DNA from: Fischerella thermalis PCC 7521 | Lineage (GTDB): Bacteria > Cyanobacteriota > Cyanobacteriia > Cyanobacteriales > Nostocaceae | Direction: 5' to 3' | Assembly: GCF_000317225.1 (NCBI RefSeq) | Contig: NZ_AJLL01000051.1 | Span: forward strand, 1 to 64,000 | Length of the DNA stretch: 64,000 nucleotides | Shown: positions 28,648-37,516 of the stretch, piece by piece | Layout: each line of letters starts with the position of its first letter | Position numbering within the stretch: position 1 is the first letter of the stretch | Notes under the pieces: generated by a model | The model's input: only the letters and a program-made list of their open reading frames with translations | What the model was told of the DNA's origin: nothing | Databases searched by the model: none | Position numbers and translations under genes: made by a program

Positions 28648-28844
28648 AAAAAGCACGTTTCTAAAAGGCAGGAGGCTGAAGCAAAAACCCCATAAATCTA
28701 TATTAGGGGTGTGATATTAAGTCCGGCTGATCATCTACGATTAAGATCTCTCCGTGTTTTTGTTTCTCCGTGCCAGAGCGTTTGTTGCTGAGCAAACTGA
28801 ATCTATTTTGCCTCACATGCTACCTAAAGTTGGTGTAAAGAGGA

Positions 28845-30077
28845 TCAAAACCTTCTGTGAGCAGTAGCTTTGGCAAGATTAACTGCTTGTGTTACTGCTT
28901 CATCTAAATTTTCTACTACCACTATAGATGCATCACTAGGAACTTTTAATGTTGTTAAATATTTTCTGGCTGCATTAAATTCAGAACCAGCAAGACGAAC
29001 TACTAAGCGTGGTAAGTTGGTTTCGCGACGGCTTTTGTTTCCGTTAGAACGTAAAGTTTGTGTTTTGGCTTCATTTTTATTATGCTGCACAAAATTAGCA
29101 ATTACTTCAGTGACTTCTTCGCTTTGAGGTACACTACCTAAAAAATTGATCAGTATGACTTGAATACTTTTATCAACAGCTAAAATATCTAAAGCTTTAT
29201 CTAAGCGATCGCGAAAAGTACTTGGTAAAGTATCAGTGGGGAAAGCGTGACGCAAATTCAAACAAATACCTGGTTTGCCACCCGCATTCACTACTAAATC
29301 CAAAGTAGCCAATACCGAACCCGTACCATTACCTAGAATACCTATTTTACCATGTAGTTCTACCGCGTCCCACTCACTCAATCTCTTGTTAAACTCTGCA
29401 CTACTATGACGATTAGCCGTTTTTCTTGCCATCTCAACAATATCCGGATGACGAGCGATCGCTCTTTCATTGACGCTAACGCTACCATTGAGAGCCATCA
29501 CTTGACCAGAAGCATCCACCCCTAGAGGATTAATTTCTACCAAATCTAAATCTTTTTCTATAAATAGCTGGTACATTTTCTCAACTATTTTACTTACCGT
29601 CTGCATTAACGCACCTTGTAAACCCATTTTTAAAGCTAGGCGTCGTGCATAAAACGGTGAAAATTCCTGTTCTACGACTACATGTTGCATTTTTTTGCCA
29701 GCAGATTCCCAATCAATATCTGCTTCTTTACAACCCAAAAGTATCGGTCTACAAACAGCAGTATCTAAAACTACCGCTAAAAAAAATTCTTGTTCGGCAT
29801 TATACTTAGCTTCTGCTAACAATACTTCTGGTAATTCACCCAGAATTGGTAAATTAAAAATATTTTGTGCAGCGGCTATAGCATCTATAGTTGTTTCAGC
29901 AAACCGGACTCCACCTGCTTTTGCCCGTTCTCCTGCATGTACTTGGGATTTCAGAACAATTGGGTAGCGAATTTTTAATCTTTTTAAATCCGTGGGATGA
30001 TCAATTTTTTGGGAAGGCAATACAGGAATGCCTATTGTCCGAAACCACTCTTTGACTTGATACTCTAGTAATTCCAT
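28845..30077 (-). CDS. SucC-like ATP-grasp protein (succinyl-CoA synthetase beta family), active site altered
   Basis: A 410-residue protein (ATG 30077, MELLEYQVKEWF, with AAGG upstream) with the SucC layout: ATP-grasp domain, then a CoA-ligase domain. The E. coli motif QVHAGGRGKAGGV is QVHAGERAKAGGV, losing two loop glycines. LVEINPL is kept but the second metal ligand (LDGK, E. coli Asp213) is Asn in MALNGS. GGGAT, which meets phospho-His, reads LRHAF. NIFGGI is NFLGSV. There is also an extra basic insert (KNEAKTQTLRSNGNKSRRE, about residues 335-355). A pseudo-enzyme, or an enzyme with altered chemistry, is more likely than true SucC. Confidence 0.85.
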   Translation of the reverse strand: MELLEYQVKEWFRTIGIPVLPSQKIDHPTDLKRLKIRYPIVLKSQVHAGERAKAGGVRFAETTIDAIAAAQNIFNLPILGELPEVLLAEAKYNAEQEFFLAVVLDTAVCRPILLGCKEADIDWESAGKKMQHVVVEQEFSPFYARRLALKMGLQGALMQTVSKIVEKMYQLFIEKDLDLVEINPLGVDASGQVMALNGSVSVNERAIARHPDIVEMARKTANRHSSAEFNKRLSEWDAVELHGKIGILGNGTGSVLATLDLVVNAGGKPGICLNLRHAFPTDTLPSTFRDRLDKALDILAVDKSIQVILINFLGSVPQSEEVTEVIANFVQHNKNEAKTQTLRSNGNKSRRETNLPRLVVRLAGSEFNAARKYLTTLKVPSDASIVVVENLDEAVTQAVNLAKATAHRRF

Positions 30078-30083
30078 TGACAC

Positions 30084-30934
30084 ACCTTGTCTCTAGCCAT
30101 TTTTGGTTGATTGCAGCGCTTTTGTGTTAATCGTCTATATAATAATTATTTTTCTCTCACTAATTCTATCCAATTCAGTAACTCAGGTAGTTTTATAGCT
30201 TTTGTTACTAGCTCCTACTAATTTGATAACAAGTAATTAACTGTATCAGTAATTCTTCTTATATTTATGGGAACCAGCATTTTTGTCAGCAAATTTTGAT
30301 ACATTAGTACAAATATATTTTTCATGTTAGAGAAAATCTTGATTTAAGTGATTATAATCTTTAGCTTTTGAATATATATCAGAGAAAACACGAAGAAGCA
30401 ATAGACTTTAGAGAGAGATTAAGCACCATTTTTGTTTGTTACTTTCATGTTTCTTCTTAATTCTAATTATTGCTGAATTAAAATGATTGTATAAATATTG
30501 ATTGAAATAAGAAGAAATTATAAACTGCATACATCAGAATACATTAAAAAACTAAAAAAGCTAAAATTTTATTTTTATCAATTTTGATTACTAATTAATA
30601 GAATTGTTGATTTTTATAGCCATCAAACAATTCTGAATTTTCGATTGATTCCATAGATAAATATCGTGGGTCACACCCTGCTTATAATTATTGGTCATCA
30701 GAAATAATTCCTCGTGAAAATATCTACTCTCTTGTACTTAGTCTCCAGTCACTAGTTGATATTTTCACCTAAACCTTAACTTTTGATGAAATTGAAAAAA
30801 TTGTGCTAAAAAAATGGTCTCTCGTATTGCAAGGCTGGGGGTCATGAAACTGTGTATCTACATTCCAAAAATCAAATAAGTTCTTTTGACACCCTGGAAA
30901 ATAATTCAGACTATATAAATCAAAGGGATGACCT
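30084..30934. other. Long AT-rich intergenic region
   Basis: This 850-bp divergent spacer is very AT-rich and has no convincing gene. One open stretch (30619-30774, peptide with YRGSHPAYNYWSSEIIPREN) looks coding-like but follows a stop without a start codon and may be a gene remnant. Promoters for the SucC-like gene and the downstream plus-strand gene must lie here. Confidence 0.5.
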
Positions 30935-32698
30935 ATGCAAGTAGCAGTCATAGAAGAAGATTTACAGTTTATAGCGCAAATTTTGCAAGAACAGCTACGG
31001 GCCGAAATTCCATCAGGTGAATTTTTCCAAGTAAAGTGTGCTGTCAAAAATGATCAGCTGATGATTCTAGTTCAACATCCACAAGGTGTAAGCGCTGATA
31101 CCGACAATATTTTTGCTGTACTTGAGGAAGCACTGCGATCGCTACTTAACCAACACGGACAGCGAGTGGAAATCTTTCTCAGAATCACAGGGGTCAAATT
31201 GCCTTATGCTAAATATTCTCTGGTTTTGCAAGGCTTGGAAGCGAAGGTAGACCAAGCAGTAGGGGAAGAGGAAAAGATAGATAATTCTTCTCCATTCACC
31301 ACTTCTGATTCGTTGGTCGATGACCAGTCCCCTACAAACACCCCAAACGAACCAGAGGATCAGCTATTTGACCCAATGGCAGATGCGCCGGATTTGTCTT
31401 TTTACACAACAATCAAGTCAAGGCGTCCGATAAAGCCGATTGTGTTGGGTGTAGCTGTGACAGGAATTGCAGTTTTAGGCGCTGCTGCTTACTTGTTGAC
31501 TCGTCCTTGTGTGATGTTTGAATGTAAAGAAATCCAAACGGCTGAGAATTTACAAAAATCATGGCAACGCCAGATACAAAATGCCAAGTCTGAATCAGAA
31601 TTAATTAAAGTGCAACAGCAACTTGTGGAAGCAACCTTAGCACTAAAAAAGATTCCTGGTTATTCCCCACGTTACCAAGAAGCTGAGACACTGGCGACTA
31701 ATTTATCTAGGAAATCAGAAACTATTAACAAAGTCGTCAAAGCCTTCGGTGCAGCTTCATTGGCGACAAAAAAAAGTCAAACTCCAGCCAATAGTCTAGA
31801 AGAACTAAAAGCTAGGCAAAAATTGTGGCGACAAGCGATCGCACCATTAGAAACAATCAGTGCCAATAATGAACTTTATGGGTTAGTACAGCCAAGATTA
31901 GGAATATATCGTGCCAAATTGCGGACTGTAAATCAGCAATTACAACTAGAAGATAAATGGTTAAAAAAAATAACAGCTGCTAAAAATGTAGCAAATGCCG
32001 CCACAAAACAAGAAACTACAGCTAAAACCTTATCAGAATTACAAAAAGTCCAATCCACCTGGCAAGTAGCAATTAATGCCTTGAGTATTATTCCCAAAAC
32101 TAGCTCTGTATACTCACAAGCACAACAGCTACTGATAGAGTATAAACCCAAACTCGTAGCTGCACGCGATCGCGCCACCCAACAACTACTAGCAGCCAAA
32201 ACCTACAAACAAGCCATTGAAAACGCAGAACAAGCCAAACGTTACGAAAAACAAAACCAATGGCAAGCAGCAGTAACCTACTGGAACCAAGCTTTAAGTG
32301 CTGCGAAACAGGTCAAAGAAGATAGTTTGTACTACATCCAGGCTCAAACTTTGATCCAACCTTATTCGACATCCCTCAAACAAGCAGAAGCAAAACTCCA
32401 AGTTGCTAACTCTTTACAACAAACTCGCGCTGACCTAGAAAATACTTGTTCTGGCGCAATTCGCGTTTGTAATTTCACCATTACCGACCGAGAAATCATC
32501 GTTCGGATGACTCCTGAGTATGAACAAGCACTCAACAGCAACTTAAATCAGGGCAATCAAAGTACTGTAGCTAATATTACTAGCCATTTAGAAAGCCTAC
32601 AGCAAGCCCTGGATGTCATTAGTGATAATGCTAACTTGGCTGTGATTGTTTTTGATGCCCAAGGTAGTCAAATTCATGGACATGTGCCAGGAGGGTGA
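30935..32698 (+). CDS. Hypothetical single-pass membrane protein with IP-motif helical repeats
   Basis: A 587-residue protein. An N-terminal alpha/beta domain (about 1-105; IAQILQEQLRAEIPSGEFFQ, RVEIFLRITGVKLPYAKYSL) is followed by an acidic linker, a membrane segment (about 168-187, VLGVAVTGIAVLGAAAYLLT) and a long helical part. There, a unit with an IP..S..Y.A pattern recurs about every 75 residues (KIPGYSPRYQEAE, TISANNELYGLVQ, IIPKTSSVYSQAQ). The C-terminal domain (ENTCSGAIRVCNFTITDREIIV) has two Cys that could form a disulfide. The repeats resemble those of the kinase at 16063. Function unknown; probably cyanobacteria-specific. ATG 30935. Confidence 0.8.
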   Translation: MQVAVIEEDLQFIAQILQEQLRAEIPSGEFFQVKCAVKNDQLMILVQHPQGVSADTDNIFAVLEEALRSLLNQHGQRVEIFLRITGVKLPYAKYSLVLQGLEAKVDQAVGEEEKIDNSSPFTTSDSLVDDQSPTNTPNEPEDQLFDPMADAPDLSFYTTIKSRRPIKPIVLGVAVTGIAVLGAAAYLLTRPCVMFECKEIQTAENLQKSWQRQIQNAKSESELIKVQQQLVEATLALKKIPGYSPRYQEAETLATNLSRKSETINKVVKAFGAASLATKKSQTPANSLEELKARQKLWRQAIAPLETISANNELYGLVQPRLGIYRAKLRTVNQQLQLEDKWLKKITAAKNVANAATKQETTAKTLSELQKVQSTWQVAINALSIIPKTSSVYSQAQQLLIEYKPKLVAARDRATQQLLAAKTYKQAIENAEQAKRYEKQNQWQAAVTYWNQALSAAKQVKEDSLYYIQAQTLIQPYSTSLKQAEAKLQVANSLQQTRADLENTCSGAIRVCNFTITDREIIVRMTPEYEQALNSNLNQGNQSTVANITSHLESLQQALDVISDNANLAVIVFDAQGSQIHGHVPGG

Positions 32699-32782
32699 AA
32701 ACAATTAAAAATTAAAAATTAAAAATTTTAGGATGAAGATGGGGGAGTGTAGTAAGCCCCCTAATCCCCACCCCCCACTCCC

Positions 32783-33559
32783 TCATCTAACCAACTGCGC
32801 GGCGGAGTTAAAAAACAGCCGACTCAATCCCCTAGTTAACAAAATGATTGTCAGCAAGTTGGCAAAGGCAGTCATGAACATAATTACAATTTGGTAGGAA
32901 GCAGCATCAAGAGCATTCACACCGCTTAATATCTGTCCAGCAACAAATCCTGGTATTGTCACTAAACCAATAATCATCATTTGGTTGACAGTAGGAATTA
33001 AACCAGCACGAATGGCGTCTTTACGATACTGAGCGATCGCCTGCTGGGGAGTTGCACCTAAACTTAAATGAGTTTCGATTTCGATGTGACTATTATTGAT
33101 GGTATTGACGAGACGTTCTCCAGCGATCGCAGCTGCATTCATCGCATTACCCAATATTATTCCCGCCAAAGGAATTACATACTGTGGTTCATACCATCTA
33201 TTTGGCTGAATAATCACAAAATTAGTATAAAGTATAGCCACAATTGTACTAAGTAAAATTGAACCCCACACCAGAGGCAGAACTTGCGGTATTTTTTGAG
33301 TGATGCGATTTCGTGCGACAATCGCCGTAATTGTCAGCAATAATACTAAAAACCCCAAAACTGCCCAAGCATTGTCAAAAGCAAAGATGAAATCTAAAAC
33401 GTATCCTAATACCGCTAGTTGTAGGATAGTTCTCCCAGTCGCCAGAACTAAGTTGAGTTCTAGTCCGAGATTTTCCCAAACAGACAAACCAATGACTATA
33501 GCCATCAATGCTGTAGCACTAGCCAAATCGACCAAATCTAATTTAATCAGTTCTTGCAT
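32783..33559 (-). CDS. fetB: FetB/UPF0014 family ABC permease
   Basis: A 258-residue membrane protein with about seven helices, matching the FetB (YbbM, UPF0014) family implicated in iron export and oxidative-stress resistance. Recognisable segments are TILQLAVLGYVLDFIF, PLAGIILGNAMNAAAIAGERL, ETHLSLGATPQQAIAQYRKDAIRAGLIPTVNQM and GLVTIPGFVAGQILSG. The partner ATPase FetA is not adjacent, so it is encoded elsewhere or replaced. ATG 33559. Confidence 0.9.
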   Translation of the reverse strand: MQELIKLDLVDLASATALMAIVIGLSVWENLGLELNLVLATGRTILQLAVLGYVLDFIFAFDNAWAVLGFLVLLLTITAIVARNRITQKIPQVLPLVWGSILLSTIVAILYTNFVIIQPNRWYEPQYVIPLAGIILGNAMNAAAIAGERLVNTINNSHIEIETHLSLGATPQQAIAQYRKDAIRAGLIPTVNQMMIIGLVTIPGFVAGQILSGVNALDAASYQIVIMFMTAFANLLTIILLTRGLSRLFFNSAAQLVR

Positions 33560-34045
33560 AGTTATGTCGTTGATGGTTGGTAGGGGCGAAGCATTTGTAT
33601 GAGTATCTTGGTTAAAAACTATAGATCTTCAATACAAATGCTACCCTTCAGTAAGCCGCTTCGCGTCTACGCCCGTACAGTAGTTGGTGGTTGATTGTGC
33701 CAAACACCAAACAACAAGCAACAATCAACACACAACAACCCACGGGAACTTTGATTACATGTATTGGCTCTTGTGTTGGTGTATATTACCTTTTACCCTA
33801 ACAAATTGATGCCTTCAACAATTTTAAATTCCAAATGCAAAACTCAACTCAGGGTTTAGCAAGTAACGGCAAACATTTCAAGAGTTATACATTTTATTGG
33901 CAAGTTCTAAAACACGGCAATAATTACAGTAAAAACTCTTGAATAAAACGTATTATAGAGAACATATCAATAGCAACAATTAGTTCACAAGTTCTCTGGA
34001 TAAAAATTTAGTGATGGCATCTATATTGACATAACTTATAAACTC
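33560..34045. other. Intergenic region with an inverted repeat
   Basis: Contains AGCATTTGTAT (33588-33598) and its exact inverted copy ATACAAATGCT (near 33631-33641), each next to GTAGGGG- or CTACCC-type sequence, so it is probably a small palindromic element. CCGCTTCGCGTCTACGCCCG-type repeat sequence follows. The promoter of the aminotransferase lies in the AT-rich end. No ORF. Confidence 0.55.
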
Positions 34046-35170
34046 ATGGTTCAAAGTCAAAATTCCATCCCTGCATTTGATATCAAACAGCAATATGCCT
34101 CCATTGAAGCAGAAGTGAGTACTGCGGTTTTAGAGGTTTTGACATCTGGTCGTTATATTGGTGGACCAGTGGTTGAAAGCTTCGAGCAACAGTTTGCTGC
34201 CTATAATGGTGTCAATGAATGTGTAGTTTGTAATTCTGGTACAGATGCACTTTATTTAGCGCTAAGGGCTTTTAATATTGGTGCAGACGATGAGGTAATT
34301 ACAACACCTTTCACTTTTATCGCCACATCTGAGGTGATTAATGCTGTAGGGGCAAAACCAGTGTTTGTTGATATCGATGCAACCACTTTTAATTTAGATT
34401 TAGAACAACTCGCAGCAGCCATCACACCAAAAACTAAAGCCATTATCCCAGTTCACTTATTTGGACAACCTGTCGATATGACTGCATTGATGAGTATTGC
34501 CAATACTCACAATCTCATAGTCATTGAAGATTGCGCCCAATCTACAGGCGCAACTTGGAATAGCCAAAGAGTAGGTAGTATAGGACATATCGGCTGTTTT
34601 AGTTTCTACCCTACCAAAAATCTCGGTGGTTGCGGCGATGGCGGAGCGATAACGACTAATGACCCAGAAATTGCTGCTAAATTAAGGGTATTAAAAGAGC
34701 ATGGTCAAAAAAATCGCTACATTCACGAAGAGATAGGTGTGAACAGCCGTTTGGATGCCATCCAAGCGGCTATTTTACAGATCAAGCTGCGTTATTTAGA
34801 TGTCTGGAATCAAAAAAGGCAGGCGATCGCATTCCGTTACCAACAATTTCTCAATCAAGTTCCCGGCATAATTCCACCACAAGAATTAAATGGTGGCAAA
34901 GGAGTTTGGAACCAATACACGATTCGCGTACTGAACAACAAAAGAGACTGGGTACGAAATCAATTGCAAGAACGGGGCGTAAATACCATGATTTACTATC
35001 CCCGTCCTCTACACTTACAACCAGTTTACGAAAGTTTGAACTATCAACCAGGGCAGCTACCAGTATCCGAACAAGCATCCCAGGAGGTTTTATCCTTACC
35101 CATGTTCCCAGAACTTTCCGAGGAACAACAAGATCAGGTGATTTATAGCCTCAAGGATTGTTTGGCGTAG
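34046..35170 (+). CDS. DegT/DnrJ/EryC1/StrS family PLP aminotransferase
   Basis: A 374-residue sugar aminotransferase of the type that makes amino sugars for polysaccharides. The PLP-binding Lys is K191 in FSFYPTKNLGGCGDGG; CNSGTDALYLALRAF, TTPFTFIATSEVI and EDCAQSTGA are family signatures. The closest functional types are UDP-3-oxo-sugar aminotransferases (WbpE/VioA/FdtB like); the exact substrate is unclear. No other sugar genes adjoin it. ATG 34046, full length. Confidence 0.92.
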   Translation: MVQSQNSIPAFDIKQQYASIEAEVSTAVLEVLTSGRYIGGPVVESFEQQFAAYNGVNECVVCNSGTDALYLALRAFNIGADDEVITTPFTFIATSEVINAVGAKPVFVDIDATTFNLDLEQLAAAITPKTKAIIPVHLFGQPVDMTALMSIANTHNLIVIEDCAQSTGATWNSQRVGSIGHIGCFSFYPTKNLGGCGDGGAITTNDPEIAAKLRVLKEHGQKNRYIHEEIGVNSRLDAIQAAILQIKLRYLDVWNQKRQAIAFRYQQFLNQVPGIIPPQELNGGKGVWNQYTIRVLNNKRDWVRNQLQERGVNTMIYYPRPLHLQPVYESLNYQPGQLPVSEQASQEVLSLPMFPELSEEQQDQVIYSLKDCLA

Positions 35171-35232
35171 GGGATAGGGGATCGGGGACGACTTGGGGGA
35201 CGAACCAGACAAGGGAGAACATCTCCACTCCC

Positions 35233-35256
35233 CATCACCCCATCACCCCATCACCT
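35233..35256. repeat. Tandem CATCACCC octamer repeat
   Basis: Three units in tandem in the convergent spacer between the aminotransferase and ycf23; the last unit overlaps the 3' end of ycf23. Confidence 0.6.
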
Positions 35257-35986
35257 CTACACTGGTTCCCAAAGCCTCTACCAAACCACGAACAGCCGCA
35301 ATCATTGCGATTTCACTGTTGAGTTGGTTGATGGCAGAACCGACACCAACACCAGCAGCACCAGCAGCGATCGCTAAGGGTGCAGTGACGTTAGAAATCC
35401 CAGAAGCACAAAGTACTGGTACAGATACCACACGAGCAATTTCGTAAGCTGCTGCCAATGTGGGAGCCGCTTTTTCAATCAAACCCAATGTTCCAGCATG
35501 AGTGGGGTTGCTGCTAGTACCACCTTCGGTTTGAATGATATCAGCACCAGCTTTCACCAATTCCTCAGCCAGTTGTACCTGTGCGTCCAGTGTCAGAATG
35601 TGAGGAACTGTCACAGAGAGCGTGATTTCTGGTAGCAAGGCGCGGGTTTGGCCAGTTAATGCCAAAACTTCCTCAGCCTCAAATCTACGACCTTGAGCGT
35701 AGAAAGCATCAAAATTTCCAATTTCAATTAAATCCGCACCAGCAGCTATAGCTGGCAAGAACTTTTCCGGTTCTACCGCAGATACACAAATAGGTAGATT
35801 AGTCAATGTTTTGGCTAATTTTACTAAGTCAGGTGCAGCAGCGATATCAACAAAAGTAGCACCACCGTGGTGTGCTGCTTTCACAGTTGCCGCCACACGG
35901 ACAGGATCAAAATTATTCAAACCGCTGATAACTTTGAGGGCACAACGGTTAGCAAATGCACGTTGGAGAGTTGGATGCATAGTCAT
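35243..35986 (-). CDS. ycf23: Ycf23 / DUF561 family protein
   Basis: A 247-residue TIM-barrel-like protein conserved in cyanobacteria and plastids. Signatures are ALKVISGLNNFD, AAHHGGATFVDIAAAPDLV, LPICVSAVEPE, GADLIEIGNFDAFY, IIQTEGGTSSNP and AAGAAGVGVGSAIN. The function is unproven; the fold resembles phosphate-binding (beta/alpha)8 enzymes. ATG at 35986 (MTMHPTLQRAFANR). Confidence 0.92.
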   Translation of the reverse strand: MTMHPTLQRAFANRCALKVISGLNNFDPVRVAATVKAAHHGGATFVDIAAAPDLVKLAKTLTNLPICVSAVEPEKFLPAIAAGADLIEIGNFDAFYAQGRRFEAEEVLALTGQTRALLPEITLSVTVPHILTLDAQVQLAEELVKAGADIIQTEGGTSSNPTHAGTLGLIEKAAPTLAAAYEIARVVSVPVLCASGISNVTAPLAIAAGAAGVGVGSAINQLNSEIAMIAAVRGLVEALGTSVEVMG

Positions 35987-36222
35987 GGTTTCTCTCGCAA
36001 ATAATCAAAGTAGGAATATTTTGACATTCTTTAGTGTCTTTAGGAATCTGGGATTGGCGATCGCTTTCAAGATCAGGTTTTTAGAAGTTCACCAGTGAGT
36101 AGTCAACATATGTTTACAATTAGCTTTTCTGTGTTAAAAATCTTTAGAATTTACAAATTTAAGCGGAGAATTGCAGTAAGCTCATTTTGAATTGTAGTGT
36201 GCATTTAAAAGGAATCTTTACT

Positions 36223-36354
36223 ATGGCTTCACTTTTGGCTTCATACCCTGCTTCATTTTTGTCTCCTATTCTTGTCTACAGTATTGGTTGGATTGTACCA
36301 ATTGTCGTTTTCTCCTTTATGCTGATCTACATTGAGCGCGAGGATATTGCCTAA
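36223..36354 (+). CDS. psaI: Photosystem I subunit VIII
   Basis: A 43-residue single-helix protein. The end, IGWIVPIVVFSFMLIYIEREDIA, shows the PsaI signature (GW-x-x-P and Y-I-E-x-E-D). PsaI helps to bind PsaL and form PSI trimers or tetramers. ATG 36223, with AGGA about 9 bp upstream. It faces the psbEFLJ operon convergently, and an intrinsic hairpin (36427-36460) separates them. Its usual partner psaL is not adjacent. Confidence 0.85.
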   Translation: MASLLASYPASFLSPILVYSIGWIVPIVVFSFMLIYIEREDIA

Positions 36355-36426
36355 ATTTGTTGTTAGTTGGTAGTTGTTAGTTGTTTGGAAAAACTAACAA
36401 GTAACAATCAACATTATAAAAATTAA

Positions 36427-36460
36427 TACCGCCTATCTCTTGGAGACGGGCGGTTTTTTA
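36427..36460. terminator. Intrinsic terminator between psaI and psbJ, possibly bidirectional
   Basis: ACCGCC...GGGCGGT hairpin with a TCTC/GAGA inner stem, followed by TTTTTT on the plus strand (for psaI). On the minus strand it is followed by TATTAATTTTT and could end psbEFLJ. Confidence 0.75.
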
Positions 36461-36522
36461 ATTCTGATTTCTAAACCAATTGCTAGAAAAGTCCGGCTTT
36501 TAGTATTAGGTTCATCTCAATT

Positions 36523-36642
36523 TTAGACAGCAGAACCTAGTCCGGCGTAGGCTCCATAGAAGAAAATACCTACAACAGTAATAACACCTAATCCTGCGAT
36601 TGTAGCAACAATCCACAGAGGAATTCTCCCACTTCCAGACAC
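36523..36642 (-). CDS. psbJ: Photosystem II protein J
   Basis: A 39-residue single-helix PSII subunit, translating to [19 protein letters not shown]...[11 protein letters not shown], which matches PsbJ. The start codon is GTG (36640-36642), preceded by a strong GGGAGGAG. Last gene of psbEFLJ; it lies 114 bp after psbL, and that spacer contains a tandem repeat. PsbJ supports electron flow at the QA site and PSII assembly. Confidence 0.95.
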   Translation of the reverse strand: MSGSGRIPLWIVATIAGLGVITVVGIFFYGAYAGLGSAV

Positions 36643-36681
36643 TGTTTTCTCCTCCCTAAACGCAAAATCAACACAGATTAA

Positions 36682-36703
36682 TTCAGTTATCAGTTATCAG
36701 TTA
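36682..36703. repeat. STRR TCAGTTA heptamer repeat inside psbEFLJ
   Basis: Three tandem TCAGTTA units in the psbL-psbJ spacer. The last CAGTTATC can pair with GATAACTG at 36721-36728, so the transcript could fold here. Confidence 0.75.
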
Positions 36704-36756
36704 TCAGTTTTATATCTTTAGATAACTGTTCACTGATTAAATAGCAACTGTTCCAG

Positions 36757-36876
36757 TTAGTTAAAGAAGTAACTGGAAAACAGAATCCCTAGAACAAAAA
36801 CGAGTAGGAGTCCCAGGTAAAGTGAAGTCCGGTTCAGTTCAACCGGTTGATTGTTGGGGTTGGGGGTTCTTTCCAT
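36757..36876 (-). CDS. psbL: Photosystem II protein L
   Basis: A 39-residue single-helix PSII subunit: [20 protein letters not shown], then a helix ending [11 protein letters not shown], the standard PsbL sequence. It lies at the PSII dimer interface and protects QA. ATG 36876, 9 bp after psbF. RBS-like GAGAAAATC precedes the start. Confidence 0.96.
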   Translation of the reverse strand: MERTPNPNNQPVELNRTSLYLGLLLVFVLGILFSSYFFN

Positions 36877-36885
36877 GATTTTCTC

Positions 36886-37026
<141 letters not shown>

Positions 37027-37275
37027 CTACTTGCCAATAAATTCTTCAACTTGTTGTTTTGCTTCATAACGGTTATTCACAATCGGCAATTCTTGCCGTG
37101 GTTGTGGATAATACTCGTTAGGGCGAGGTGTGCCAAACACATCGTATGCCAAACCTGTGCTGACGAATAACCAACCTGCAATAAACAATGCTGGAATGGT
37201 AATGCTATGAATTACCCAATAGCGAACGCTGGTAATAATATCCGAAAACGGACGTTCTCCAGTACTTCCTGACAT
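37027..37275 (-). CDS. psbE: Cytochrome b559 alpha subunit
   Basis: An 82-residue protein, [20 protein letters not shown], with haem-ligand His in [17 protein letters not shown], then the lumenal tail [18 protein letters not shown]. First gene of psbEFLJ, 241 bp downstream of ycf48 on the same strand; that spacer is long enough for its own promoter. ATG 37275. Confidence 0.98.
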   Translation of the reverse strand: MSGSTGERPFSDIITSVRYWVIHSITIPALFIAGWLFVSTGLAYDVFGTPRPNEYYPQPRQELPIVNNRYEAKQQVEEFIGK

Positions 37276-37516
37276 TTAGATTCCTACCTGTCTTTTCAAA
37301 GATGTTTTAACGCGTAGACTTCTTAGTTTTACCTAAGTACACTACATCTCATCTGGATGTTTGCCCCCAGACGGGACTACTACACACTCGCCCGATTGGG
37401 TTCGTGTCTATTTAGATTTTTTACATGAATTCATTATCCTATAAAGTTAAGAAAGAGTTACATCTTGCAACTTCTTTCTCAGAAATTAAGCAATGAATTC
37501 GTAAAGTTTTGTTACA

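Noticed and set aside
30619-30774. Open stretch with YRGSHPAYNYWSSEIIPREN
   Set aside because: Follows a stop codon, lacks a start, and ends after 50 codons in AT-rich DNA; left as a remark in the intergenic entry.
34906-35148. 80-codon plus-strand ORF in the aminotransferase gene
   Set aside because: Out of frame inside the DegT gene, whose own frame carries all the family motifs.
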